From Paenibacillus luteus (GTDB taxonomy: Bacteria > Bacillota > Bacilli > Paenibacillales > Paenibacillaceae): a stretch of DNA of 64,000 nucleotides. Numbering within the stretch: the first letter of the stretch is position 1; each line of letters begins with the position of its first letter. The notes under the pieces were generated by a model. That model was not told the origin of the DNA, made no database searches, and worked only from the letters and a program-made list of their open reading frames with translations. Shown here in pieces: positions 34,264 to 43,043 of this stretch. A program made the position numbers and the translations under genes. The stretch lies in NCBI RefSeq assembly GCF_006542765.1, contig NZ_SKCD01000011.1, positions 124,001-188,000 of the forward strand. Reading direction: 5' to 3'.

Positions 34264-34887
34264 TTAATATAATCTTTTCTCATAGGTTTCCTTTAGCGAA
34301 GCTGCAATATCATCTTCATGGGATGCGGTGTGCGCTGCTAATATTTTTGCGGCGTTTGGCAAATGTTCGCTTGAAAGCCAACTATCTGGTTGCCATAGCC
34401 TTGAGCGTTTGAAAGCTTTTGCGCAATGAATATAACATTCTTCGACTTCAACTCCGATCGCGACTAGCGGTTCTTTGTCAAACGCCTTCATACGCTCCAA
34501 TATCGCTTTATCCTTGATAACAGTAGCTATTCCGTTGATCCGTAAGGTTTCTTCGAGCTGCGGGATTACAAACAGAATTCCAATGTTAGGATTCTCAAGT
34601 ATATTTAAAATAGAATCGAGCCTTCGATTGCCTGGCCGTTCCGGAATAACGAGATGCTTGTCGCCTAGGATATGGACGAAACCGCTTTGATCGCCGCGCG
34701 GGGAAACGTCACACGAACCTAAACGATCTGCGGTGGATATGAAAAGCATAGGAGATCTTTCTATAAAGCTTTTGCAATGCTCATCGAGATAGTTAATCGT
34801 TTTTTTCATGACGAGTGGGCTAGGATAACCAAGCAGCTCTCTTAATTGCTCCTCGCTCTGAATCGAATCTTTAAATATAGGACTCAT
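34264..34887 (-). CDS. Pyridoxamine-phosphate-oxidase-like FMN-binding protein
   Basis: The protein (207 residues) has the FMN-binding split-barrel fold: SPMLFISTADRLGSCDVSPRGD, LVIPERPGNRRLDSILNILENPNIGILFVIP, and ETLRINGIATV. The last two are the strand-turn motifs of the MSMEG_1061-type pyridoxamine 5'-phosphate oxidase-like group. A C-terminal HCAKAFKRSRLW helix completes the family pattern. The substrate is unknown. ATG 34887 follows AGAAGGAGA at correct spacing; the frame extends 30 nt upstream of it. The gene probably forms a unit of its own. Confidence 0.82.
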   Translation of the reverse strand: MSPIFKDSIQSEEQLRELLGYPSPLVMKKTINYLDEHCKSFIERSPMLFISTADRLGSCDVSPRGDQSGFVHILGDKHLVIPERPGNRRLDSILNILENPNIGILFVIPQLEETLRINGIATVIKDKAILERMKAFDKEPLVAIGVEVEECYIHCAKAFKRSRLWQPDSWLSSEHLPNAAKILAAHTASHEDDIAASLKETYEKRLY

Positions 34888-35239
34888 AGCTAATATCTCC
34901 TTCTCTCTCTTCAGCATGAAGTATTCTTCTATTTAGACACTTAATGCCATTATAACGATCTTTGTTAGGAATGAATACCCAAATTCAGGGAAATGCGACT
35001 TTCACTTTCAACCACTTCATGTTTTTTAGAGTTCATTGTTTATGTCATTAATTAAATGGTTATATACTTTAGGCGAATATTGATTTAGTTGTCCCAAAGC
35101 CAGATAAAAGCTAGATCGAATGAACGCTATTTATGTCGTTAATTTTTTCTTTTCCCTTCCCATCAAGCGACAAACATCCCGCCTTGTATCTGATAATATT
35201 TTTACTAGGTTGTCCCACCACAGAATAGGAGCGCTGATT
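34888..35239. other. Intergenic region with no recognised feature
   Basis: These 350 bases lie between divergent genes and are AT-rich. I see no convincing terminator, RNA structure or coding frame. Presumably the two promoters lie here, but no clear -35/-10 pair stood out. Confidence 0.4.
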
Positions 35240-35530
35240 ATGAATACAATAGCGAATGAACATTTTACAAACGAAACGATTGCTTTTGACGGATTTAGCT
35301 TTATTGGCTGTACCTTTACGAATTGCGTTATTATTATCACTACGCTTGAATTTAACTTTGAAAGATGCTCGTTCTTTGAGTCCTCCCTGCATGTCAATCC
35401 CAAGCTATCCATCTTTGAAATTTCGCACAAGCTCTCTCAGTCCACGTATGATTCGGATACCAATTGCTATCGTAATGATTATAAATACCCTCAGACTGTT
35501 GTTGATCTGCCAGTTGCAACGCTTCGTTAA
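35240..35530 (+). CDS. Small protein with pentapeptide-like repeats
   Basis: The product (96 residues) contains a short run of A(D/N)LxX-like quintets: IAFDGFSFIGCTFTNC and then LEFNFERCSFFESSL. The spacing of Phe/Cys resembles pentapeptide-repeat beta helices, but there are only about six turns, too few for confident assignment. The C-terminal third is polar and Tyr/Asp-rich. ATG 35240 is supported by AATAGGAG about 8 nt upstream; the frame stays open further upstream. It stands alone and ends before a strong bidirectional terminator. Function unknown. Confidence 0.55.
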   Translation: MNTIANEHFTNETIAFDGFSFIGCTFTNCVIIITTLEFNFERCSFFESSLHVNPKLSIFEISHKLSQSTYDSDTNCYRNDYKYPQTVVDLPVATLR

Positions 35531-35591
35531 TTGAATATTACTTTGATGGATTCAAAATAATAATGCTGTTAATGCTACTCCATACAGTAAT

Positions 35592-35643
35592 AAAAGAAGA
35601 AGCTATCCCACTGTCATATGACAGAAGGATAGCTTCTTCTTTT
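35592..35643. terminator. Strong bidirectional terminator
   Basis: The 17-bp stem AAAAGAAGAAGCTATCC has an inner TGTCATATGACA palindrome in its loop. It separates the convergent small-protein gene and the GGDEF gene and has A/T tracts on both flanks. Confidence 0.85.
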
Positions 35644-35666
35644 CAACCCCAAAAGTCTCGAGTTAG

Positions 35667-37304
35667 CTATAACATTCGATTAGCTAAGCGCTCGATGCGC
35701 AGCACAAGCTCCTGCATATGAAATGGTTTGACTACATAATCATCGGCACCGATTTGCAACGCTTGAACAATGTCCGCCGTATTGTTGCGAGCGGTCAGCA
35801 TTACGATTAAAAGCTGCTGCTCGGGATAATTCATGCGAAGCTGCCGAAGCACCTCTAAGCCGTCTAGATCTGGCATGGAACCGTCTAGCAAGATGATATA
35901 TTTTTCGCCTTCATTGTACCAGGAAGATTCCAAAAAAGCGTTGCCGCTTGCATACTCCGAAGCTGTCACCTTAATATGGCTGGCAGGCTTCCAATCATAG
36001 AAACGATGGATGACAATTTCTCTAATTAGAGGATCATCATCGACAATAATAACGTTAAGGGACATTTCGCGGCTCTTCTCGATTAATTCCTTCGAATAGA
36101 CCACGGTTTGGTTTCTGCCAGATCGCTTGCCGCTATACAATGCCTGATCTGCTTCCGCAATTAACAGCTCAACATGACTGTTAGGCAGGCAGATCTCCGT
36201 TACACCGGAGGAGAATGTGACCTGAAAAGCTTCATTATTCGATTGAAACTTAACGACATTAAATACTTGACGGAAACGCTCGATGAGGATGGCAGCTTGC
36301 ACGGCATCGGTTTTTGGCAAAATCAAGGCAAACTCTTCTCCACCATAGCGGCACAAAATATCCGTTGGCCGAATATTCTCTTGAGCAGTTGCCACAAAAG
36401 CCTGCAGCACTTCGTCTCCCATCAAATGCCCGTATGTATCATTTACATGCTTGAAGTAATCCAAATCAAGCATAACAAGCGAGAAAACTTCATTTGAACG
36501 CTTGAAGCTTTCAATTTGCTGTTCGATGGATTGATTAAAATGTTTTCGATTATAGGCGCCCGTCAGCTCATCAATAATAATGGAACGCTCCCAATCCTGT
36601 TTCATAGCAAAGCGGTTATCGATAAGAGCCGTCAGAAGCTCTACGTCAAACGGTTTTGCCAAAAAATCCATTGCTCCTGAACGGTAGGCATTAATTTGGT
36701 TTTCAATAGAGAAGTTGCCGCTGACCATAATGATGGGAATATGCTCCTGTTTCGCTTTATCGACAATTTGATGAAGGACTTCCATGCCGCTTTGGTCCGG
36801 GAGAACGATATCGAGCAAAATGAGGCCAGGCTTCCATTCATAGAATAGTTTGAGCCCTCGCTCGGCATTTAGTGCAATAGTCACGGGATAGTTTTGCTTT
36901 TCTAAAACTTCCTTTACATACGTAACGAAATGTACATCGTCATCAATAACAAGCACACGTTTTTGTATGTTATCTGGATTATCCAGTCCTGCGGATTCAT
37001 TAAGAACTGTTGATTCAGTTCCTTTATTCTCCAAATTTGCATAAGGCAAAAGATGCGTTAGCGGCAGCAAATGCTCTGACCATTCCTTGCGTAAGAGCGC
37101 TTTAGTACTTTTTTCTGAAAATATCTTCTCTTTTTCTTCTGAAAACTTCTCAATTTCTAGCAATCCGATTGTTCCGCTTGTTCCTTTGAGATTATGAAAA
37201 AATCGATAAATTTCTTGTTCTTGGACACGGGCTTGACCGGACCAAACATCAATGGTTTCCAGTATTCGTTGTTGAATAAGCTTTTTGTATTTTTCGGTTT
37301 TCAT
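35667..37304 (-). CDS. Hpt-REC-GGDEF-REC diguanylate cyclase
   Basis: The 545-residue signalling protein has four modules. An Hpt-like helical domain carries the phosphorylatable His37 in FHNLKGTSG. REC1 has Asp165 (LILLDIVLP). The diguanylate cyclase domain has active site GGEEF (321-325) and the product-inhibition I-site RPTD (312-315). REC2 has Asp474 (ILLDGSMPD). It should make cyclic di-GMP under phosphorelay control. It is the last gene of a three-gene operon, 18 nt after the hybrid histidine kinase, which is the obvious phosphodonor. ATG 37304 follows GAGGGAG. All catalytic residues are present, so activity is likely. Confidence 0.92.
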   Translation of the reverse strand: MKTEKYKKLIQQRILETIDVWSGQARVQEQEIYRFFHNLKGTSGTIGLLEIEKFSEEKEKIFSEKSTKALLRKEWSEHLLPLTHLLPYANLENKGTESTVLNESAGLDNPDNIQKRVLVIDDDVHFVTYVKEVLEKQNYPVTIALNAERGLKLFYEWKPGLILLDIVLPDQSGMEVLHQIVDKAKQEHIPIIMVSGNFSIENQINAYRSGAMDFLAKPFDVELLTALIDNRFAMKQDWERSIIIDELTGAYNRKHFNQSIEQQIESFKRSNEVFSLVMLDLDYFKHVNDTYGHLMGDEVLQAFVATAQENIRPTDILCRYGGEEFALILPKTDAVQAAILIERFRQVFNVVKFQSNNEAFQVTFSSGVTEICLPNSHVELLIAEADQALYSGKRSGRNQTVVYSKELIEKSREMSLNVIIVDDDPLIREIVIHRFYDWKPASHIKVTASEYASGNAFLESSWYNEGEKYIILLDGSMPDLDGLEVLRQLRMNYPEQQLLIVMLTARNNTADIVQALQIGADDYVVKPFHMQELVLRIERLANRML

Positions 37305-37322
37305 TGCAATGGACTCCCTCGA

Positions 37323-40160
37323 TTATCGCAGCATGTGCGTAATGGCTGCACTTAGTCTGCCGGGTAAATAGGGTTTTACTAGAAAGACATTGATTCCCCA
37401 TTGTGCCGCCTTCTCTTTCTCCTCAAATGCACTGGAGATGATGATCGGTTTGTTATGCAGAATTTCTGATTTTTTGATTTTGCTAATAATATCCCATCCG
37501 GTGATGTCGGGCTCTAGCATAAGGTCAATTACGACGATATCAGGATTCAGCATTTCAATCTCATTTATCGCCTTCATACCCTCCGTAAACAAATGGACAT
37601 GAAATCCACTGGATTGCAGCTCATCTCGTAACAATATTGATAAGTTATGATCATTTTCAATTAGCATGACTTGAATGGTCGTCTCGGTCCCTACATAAAC
37701 CCGTTGCTCTTCCTCTTCTACAGGATGTGGGTTCGCTGTAGGCAGCGTGACCGTGAAGGTACTGCCGTTTCCAAACTCGGACTCCACCTCAATCGACCCT
37801 TCATGCCTGGCAATAATTTCTTTAACGATTGCAAGTCCCAAACCGGTGCCGCCAATCTCTCTGCGATCTGAATTATCTACTCTGTAAAACTTTTTAAATA
37901 GATTGGGAAGTGCATCCTTTGGAATGCCAAGCCCCTGATCTTCCATACGTACTATGATTTTATCATCTTTTATGCCGCAATATAGTGTTATTTGTCCGCC
38001 ATTTGGGGAGTATTTAATTGCATTGCTAAGCAAATTGATAAAAACCTGCTGGAGTTTGTCACGGTCTGCCAGTATGGTCGCTTCAGGAGCATCGTTTTGC
38101 CATACGATTTGATGGTTGCCTGAAGACAATTGCTGCATCTCAATAACCTCATCAATTAATGACGTTAATGAAATAGATTTGATTTCATACGTTTGCTTCC
38201 CAGACTCCATTCGCTGCAAATCAAGAAAATCATTTATTAATGTCGTTAACCTTCTTGCTTCTTGATGGATGGTTGTTATATATTTTCGCTGCCGTTCGGG
38301 TTTAAGCTCCCGATGCAGCAGCAGCTCCGCAAACCCAAGAACACTGGCAAGCGGAGTACGAAGCTCATGGCTTACTGTGCTGACGAACTCTGATTTCATT
38401 CGGTCAACTTCATACTCCTTGGTGATATCCCGGTGAACAAGAAGCAAACCAAATTTTTGACCGTTCCGATAAAGCGGCTCACCATAAATTTGAATGAATT
38501 TCCGTTCCGGCTCCGTAATTTCGTAATTCATGCTTCGAAGACCGTTCAAATGCCCTGCTGTCACAAGTGCCTCCATGAAATGAATAAATGGCTCTGCTTC
38601 AACAACGGTGGATTGCACATCAATTTTAAATTGCTCAAGCGGCAAATGAATCGATCCATCCGATTGCTGAAATAACCCGAAGATTTCAGACATCTTGCGG
38701 TTAACTTGTAAGGTAGTTCCATCCAGGTCCAGCAGTTGTATACCTTCTTGTACCGTATTTAGCATATCGCTTGTCATAAGACGCTGCTTTTCTGACTGCT
38801 CATACAAATACAATTTATCGAATGCCAATGAAATTTGCTTCACCATACTTACGATTTCCGTCTCTTCTTGCTTTGTAATGCTCCGGTTTACTTTGGTGAT
38901 GACGATACATGCTACCATTTCCTCATTTGCATTCAATATAGGCAGAATAAGATCGGTAGCTCTTGTCGATTGTTCATGATAGCCTTGCTCTGGTGCTGTA
39001 CAATCGCGTGTAATGGTGTACGCTTCTTTCGTCTGGAGTGCCCGAAGTATTATTCCGTCGTCTATCGTCTTGATGAACTGGTCAGCTGCATATTCAGATA
39101 TTCCGATTGAAGCATAAGAATGCTCTCGGTTCATCATCACAATGAATCCTTTATCCGAATCCGTAATGGCAACCATATTGCTTATTATGCTTTCCAGCAG
39201 TTCTTGCTGCTCTAGCGTATTGGATAACGATTGGACCAGCAAATTCCGTTTCTCCAAATACTGTTCATTTTTTTCCATACGTCCGAGCGCCTGCTGCAGT
39301 TCTTCTTGTTGTGCTTGCAGTTCATCCTGCTGAGCGAACAATTCTTCATTCTGAGCGACCAGCTCTTCCTCTTTATTCTGAATTTGGGCCATCATGCTCT
39401 GGAAAGTTCGGGCAAGTTCGCCAAGCTCATCCTCCCGAGTTATGTGTTCAACTTCAATGAACTCTCCCTCCGCAAATCGCCGCGCATATCCGGTTAACTT
39501 CTGAAGCGGTACGCCAACATCCTTCGCGACTTTTCTTGTAATAACGGAAGAAATAACTAGAATTAACAGGATATACGCAATAAATAGCAAGGCTTGAAAT
39601 GATAAACTCTGAATGAGCTGATCGTTTTTGTCTTCTGCAATCTTCTGAACTTGATGCTCAAAATCGCGCGAATAGCTGATCAGTTTATTCACAGGATTAT
39701 CTTCTCCAGCAGATACCAGCACTCGGAGGGCAGCATAATTTTGCACTTTGGAGTATTCGATTGCTTTGGGAAGAATTTGGACGAAATAGTCAATGAAAAA
39801 AGATTCGATATTTTGCATGACCTCTTGCTCTGAAGCACTGAGCGGCAATACTTTAATTTCCGCTAGAGCCTGATCCAGCGAAGCTTTTTCGATAAAAATC
39901 TGCTTGTATTCAAAATCCGATAAATAAACATAGTAACCGCGAGCACGCAAAATAATCTCGTTAGAATGGTCGGCTATTTGGGACACTAGCTCTTGTTTCT
40001 CCCGCAGCTCGGTTGTCTCTTCTTCATAATCTTTTAAAATGAATAGCGTGCTTAACAGCACAAAAACAGCACCAACCAAAATCAAGGTTAGCGCTAGAAT
40101 CATCATCGATGTGAACTGCCGCGTAATGCTTTTTTTATAATAGTGCTGCAGCTTACCCAC
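37323..40160 (-). CDS. Hybrid sensor histidine kinase
   Basis: The 945-residue membrane kinase has a membrane helix at about 18-42, an extracytoplasmic helical sensor (about 43-187), a second helix at about 188-210 and a HAMP domain. A Gln/Glu-rich coiled coil (262-300), a GAF domain (about 310-450) and a PAS domain (about 465-585) follow. HisKA has His598 in VSHELRTPL, the HATPase has INLLSNAIKYSPNGG and the DQGLGIP and GGTGLGLAI boxes, and a C-terminal receiver has Asp879. GTG 40160 follows GAGGAGA and overlaps the upstream response regulator by 8 nt. The signal is unknown; the downstream GGDEF protein is the likely output. Confidence 0.92.
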   Translation of the reverse strand: MGKLQHYYKKSITRQFTSMMILALTLILVGAVFVLLSTLFILKDYEEETTELREKQELVSQIADHSNEIILRARGYYVYLSDFEYKQIFIEKASLDQALAEIKVLPLSASEQEVMQNIESFFIDYFVQILPKAIEYSKVQNYAALRVLVSAGEDNPVNKLISYSRDFEHQVQKIAEDKNDQLIQSLSFQALLFIAYILLILVISSVITRKVAKDVGVPLQKLTGYARRFAEGEFIEVEHITREDELGELARTFQSMMAQIQNKEEELVAQNEELFAQQDELQAQQEELQQALGRMEKNEQYLEKRNLLVQSLSNTLEQQELLESIISNMVAITDSDKGFIVMMNREHSYASIGISEYAADQFIKTIDDGIILRALQTKEAYTITRDCTAPEQGYHEQSTRATDLILPILNANEEMVACIVITKVNRSITKQEETEIVSMVKQISLAFDKLYLYEQSEKQRLMTSDMLNTVQEGIQLLDLDGTTLQVNRKMSEIFGLFQQSDGSIHLPLEQFKIDVQSTVVEAEPFIHFMEALVTAGHLNGLRSMNYEITEPERKFIQIYGEPLYRNGQKFGLLLVHRDITKEYEVDRMKSEFVSTVSHELRTPLASVLGFAELLLHRELKPERQRKYITTIHQEARRLTTLINDFLDLQRMESGKQTYEIKSISLTSLIDEVIEMQQLSSGNHQIVWQNDAPEATILADRDKLQQVFINLLSNAIKYSPNGGQITLYCGIKDDKIIVRMEDQGLGIPKDALPNLFKKFYRVDNSDRREIGGTGLGLAIVKEIIARHEGSIEVESEFGNGSTFTVTLPTANPHPVEEEEQRVYVGTETTIQVMLIENDHNLSILLRDELQSSGFHVHLFTEGMKAINEIEMLNPDIVVIDLMLEPDITGWDIISKIKKSEILHNKPIIISSAFEEKEKAAQWGINVFLVKPYLPGRLSAAITHMLR

Positions 40161-40518
40161 GAAGCATCTCCTCTACCTTATCGATAAGCTCCAACGGACT
40201 AAACGGTTTTGACATAAATCCGTCAGCACCCGCTTGAATGACCTTATCCTGCTCAGCTTGTTGGCTCTTGGCTGAGAGCATCAAAATCTTAGATTGCTGG
40301 CGGCTCTCCAACTGCCTTGCCTTTTCGATCACTTCTATTCCAGTCATCTTGGGCATCATGTAATCGAGAATGACCAAATCAAAATCAATTTCTTTTATTT
40401 TTTCCAATGCTTCTTCTCCATCGGCGGCTTCTTCCAGTGTATAACCTTCATCCTCTAGCGTATCCATAATCAGCATACGTAAGATTGGTTCGTCTTCGGC
40501 AATTAATAGTGTTTTCAT
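40153..40518 (-). CDS. CheY-like single-domain response regulator
   Basis: The 121-residue stand-alone receiver domain has Asp52 as phosphoacceptor (LVILDYMMP), acidic pair EDE near the N-terminus, the Ser of LMLSAK and Lys in SKPF. It has no output domain, so it acts by protein contact or as a phosphate shuttle in the phosphorelay encoded by the next two genes. ATG 40518 is preferred because TGGAGGATAAC precedes it; an in-frame codon at 40533 lies upstream of that ribosome binding site. It is the first gene of the operon. Confidence 0.9.
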   Translation of the reverse strand: MKTLLIAEDEPILRMLIMDTLEDEGYTLEEAADGEEALEKIKEIDFDLVILDYMMPKMTGIEVIEKARQLESRQQSKILMLSAKSQQAEQDKVIQAGADGFMSKPFSPLELIDKVEEMLRG

Positions 40519-40636
40519 TTTGTTATCCTCCACTGCGATGTTCGTTAGCTCTTCTCGACATATGATGCCATAAAACTACATATTAGGAGTTCGACATTCG
40601 ACAAACAATCCCTTTAAGTGAGAATGAAATTGTATG

Positions 40637-40671
40637 CAAAAAAGCAGATGCCTCAAGGCATCTGCTTTTTG
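40637..40671 (-). terminator. Terminator after the CD3324-type gene
   Basis: The stem AAAAGCAGATGCC / GGCATCTGCTTTT with a short loop is followed on the minus strand by TTTTTTGC. It lies just past the stop at 40682. Confidence 0.85.
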
Positions 40672-40681
40672 TCAGGGTACA

Positions 40682-40948
40682 TTACCGTGCTTTAACGATA
40701 ATTTTACGGATGCTCTCCCCTGACAAATGATATTTCCGCTCCAGATCCGCAACGGTCCAGCCGCTCGTGTAATAAAGATAAATTTCTTTGTTCCGCTCTG
40801 CCAGCAGTTTCCGCGTTCCGCTGACCTCACCCCAATGTGCTCGTTGATCAGCAGCCTTAGGAACGTAAATCAGGTCTCCCTGGATATATTTCTGCAATTC
40901 CTTCAACAAACTAGGGGGAAGCACATCTCTCCCATTTTTGTAGTTCAC
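40682..40948 (-). CDS. CD3324/Mor-like helix-turn-helix protein
   Basis: The 88-residue protein has LLKELQKYIQGDLIYVPK at the N-terminus and a C-terminal helix-turn-helix (WTVADLERKYHLSGESIRKII), as in the CD3324 / Mor-activator-like family. The fold implies DNA binding. The family is widespread in Paenibacillus and clostridia without a settled regulon. GTG 40948 is preceded by CGAGGAGGA at 9 nt. It has its own terminator. Confidence 0.8.
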   Translation of the reverse strand: MNYKNGRDVLPPSLLKELQKYIQGDLIYVPKAADQRAHWGEVSGTRKLLAERNKEIYLYYTSGWTVADLERKYHLSGESIRKIIVKAR

Positions 40949-41194
40949 AATAAACGTCCTCCTCGAACAAACTCAGCTTAGTTCTATCATTCATAGTCGC
41001 ACCTCTTAACATCTTTACTGCCTCCCTTCGATTATTTGTAAAATTATTCGTGCCTTGAAATAAAAAAAGCCATGGTTGCCATATCTCCCATAGATACTTC
41101 TTTTGATAAGTACTTTATAAGTATATTGTAAGCCTTTACAGTTGACAAGAAATGTTTGACATGATTTCCAGTTTATTTTGATCTGTCATATGAG

Positions 41195-41345
41195 AAATAA
41201 AAGGAGGCCTTGCGGCCTCCTTCTTATGGGTGATCTCCGCTTAAACGGAGATCACCTCCAAGTTGTTAATCAAATCGATCAGCTCCTTTCCTATTCATTC
41301 GTCGGCCCGACTTCATCATTATATAGCCTCGGAACTAAGACAAGA
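41195..41345 (-). ncRNA. Candidate small RNA or short-peptide transcript with two stable hairpins
   Basis: The 600-nt gap at 40949-41551 holds no ORF I trust, but on the minus strand there is a compact transcript-like unit. A TATAAT lies near 41322, followed by AAAGGAG with a TTG-started ten-codon frame (MINNLEVISV). An 11-bp stem GGTGATCTCCG/CGGAGATCACC (41229-41256) comes next, then a 9-bp terminator-like stem AAGGAGGCC/GGCCTCCTT (41201-41222) with TTTTATTTC after it. No good -35 is visible. It could be a small RNA or a tiny peptide gene. Confidence 0.4.
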
Positions 41346-41551
41346 AAGTGTAAAAACAGCTATAACTGAACTTTACCAACTCTAGTAATGTCAAGAAATA
41401 AAAATGAGATTTTTATTATGACTTTTTAATAATTGCCAATTTGATTAGTCGTATCAAGGCTTTTTTTTCTCATAGGTAATTTGTGGGTAATTAATCTATG
41501 TTATGGTATTTCTAGCAGATTCACAAACTACATAATACTAGGAGGAACATC

Positions 41552-42052
41552 ATGATTAACTCGAAGAAAACACGGTTTAGTAAAGTAATAGCAGGAATTG
41601 GTATTAGCCTATCCATTGCGATTTCCGCAGGCTCGTTCGCACTGCCTCAAGAGGTACAAGCGGCAACAAGCTCATCAACAGCATCAAATGTTATCGCCAC
41701 AGGTAAGAAGTATATCGGCGTGCCTTATAAATTCGGAGCATCCTCCGGTATTACTAGTTCATTTGACTGCTCATCCTTTACTCAATATGTATACAAAAAA
41801 AATGGAATCAGTCTTCCGAGATCATCCAAGCAGCAAGCAAAGTCCGGTTATTACGTATCAAGAAGCAATCTTAAAGCGGGCGATCTTATTTTCTCGGACA
41901 CGAATCGTGACGGCATTATAAACCATGTAAGCATTTATATCGGCAATGGCAAGCTGCTTCATACGTATAGAGTAGGTGTTGGCGTTACGATCTCTACTTT
42001 TGCCGGCAGCACTTGGGACAAGACTTATGTCACAGCACGCCGTGTAATTTAA
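41552..42052 (+). CDS. Secreted NlpC/P60 peptidoglycan endopeptidase
   Basis: The 166-residue exported cell-wall hydrolase has a signal peptide with a probable cut after VQA (residue 37). The NlpC/P60 domain follows, with catalytic Cys73 in FDCSSFTQYV, His125 in INHVSIYIG and the third residue His137. It should cleave the gamma-D-Glu-diaminopimelate bond in peptidoglycan stems. There is no SH3 or LysM anchor, so it is a minimal enzyme. ATG 41552 follows CTAGGAGGAAC. Monocistronic, with a strong terminator. Confidence 0.92.
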   Translation: MINSKKTRFSKVIAGIGISLSIAISAGSFALPQEVQAATSSSTASNVIATGKKYIGVPYKFGASSGITSSFDCSSFTQYVYKKNGISLPRSSKQQAKSGYYVSRSNLKAGDLIFSDTNRDGIINHVSIYIGNGKLLHTYRVGVGVTISTFAGSTWDKTYVTARRVI

Positions 42053-42059
42053 TGTACTC

Positions 42060-42099
42060 AAGAGGCTTGTCTTCTCTAGACGAAGACAAGCCTCTTTTT
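42060..42099. terminator. Terminator after the NlpC/P60 gene
   Basis: The stem AAGAGGCTTGTCTTC / GAAGACAAGCCTCTT with a 7-nt loop is followed by TTTTG on the plus strand. It lies between convergent genes. Confidence 0.85.
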
Positions 42100-42125
42100 G
42101 TTGCACCTCTCTTCTGAAGCTGCTT

Positions 42126-42905
42126 CTAGTCTGCCAACAAACCAAGCATCTTCAAGCCATGCCGAATGCCGTCCTCCGACACATCCTTCGTAACATAACG
42201 AGCCATTTGCTTTACGATATCAGGTGAATTCCCCATAGCTACACTATGGTAAACATATTGGAGCATCTCCAAGTCATTTAATCCATCACCAAAAGCATAA
42301 ATATCCTCGTGACTCACGCCTGTCCGTTCAATTAATGCTTGGATGCCTTTTGCCTTAGAACCGCCTGGCGGAAGTATGTCGCTTCCATACAAATGCCATC
42401 GGTTGTATCCAAATTCAGAAAAGTTTGCTTTGTAGTATCCCTCGTCTTCCTCTTTGCAATAAAGCAAGCATTGATAGATATCTTTTCCAATGTGATAATC
42501 TGGCTCTAGCGGTGGAAGCCGCAGCTTTAATGGTTCGTCTGCGTCCTCCGTATAGGCGGTTTGCAGCGTATTGGAACGCATGCCGTCCGGTGTCATATAC
42601 ACCAGCGGGTGTTTATTCGTGATTGTTATTTGGGCAAGCTCATTCAGACGTTCAGCATCAATCGGATGGCTATAAATCACTTCCCCTTTATAAACGACAT
42701 AGGAACCGTTAAAGCTAACGTAGGAATCGATCTGCAATGCTTCGCTTACCGGTTTTAACATGAAAGGCCCTCTGCCTGTGGCGATGACTACCTCGTGTCC
42801 AGCTTTCTTCAATTCTGCAATGGATTCCTTCGTTGATGCAGGAATTTTTTTGTCATGATCAACCAGCGTTCCGTCAATATCAAAAAATAATAGTTTTTTT
42901 GTCAT
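42126..42905 (-). CDS. Cof-type HAD-family phosphatase
   Basis: The 259-residue haloacid dehalogenase-superfamily phosphatase of the Cof/YwpJ type has motif I FFDIDGTL with nucleophile Asp9 and Asp11. Motif II is VVIATGRGPF, motif III includes the Lys in GSKAKGIQAL, and motif IV is FGDGLNDLEML. The C2-type cap is present. Likely substrates are small phosphometabolites such as sugar phosphates or nucleotides. ATG 42905 is taken as the start; an in-frame TTG at 42920 overlaps the GAGGG that would serve as its ribosome binding site. Confidence 0.88.
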   Translation of the reverse strand: MTKKLLFFDIDGTLVDHDKKIPASTKESIAELKKAGHEVVIATGRGPFMLKPVSEALQIDSYVSFNGSYVVYKGEVIYSHPIDAERLNELAQITITNKHPLVYMTPDGMRSNTLQTAYTEDADEPLKLRLPPLEPDYHIGKDIYQCLLYCKEEDEGYYKANFSEFGYNRWHLYGSDILPPGGSKAKGIQALIERTGVSHEDIYAFGDGLNDLEMLQYVYHSVAMGNSPDIVKQMARYVTKDVSEDGIRHGLKMLGLLAD

Positions 42906-42988
42906 GTTCAGTGCCCTCAATCCTTCGTATCATAAGCTTCATTATACCCTATTTCTAGCATGCTCGGGCGTTGTCTGAATATCGACAA

Positions 42989-43020
42989 ATAAACTGATGC
43001 CGTGAGCGGCATCAGTTTAT
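42989..43020 (-). terminator. Terminator after the sigma-factor gene
   Basis: The stem AAACTGATGCCG / CGGCATCAGTTT with loop TGAG is followed on the minus strand by ATTTGTCG. It sits 25 nt past the sigma factor stop. Confidence 0.8.
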
Positions 43021-43043
43021 TTGCAAACACGGATAGCTAAGAC

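Noticed and set aside
41178-41369. 63-codon ORF on the plus strand
   Set aside because: It reads straight through two perfect hairpins and has no good ribosome binding site; the coding potential is a by-product of the inverted repeats.
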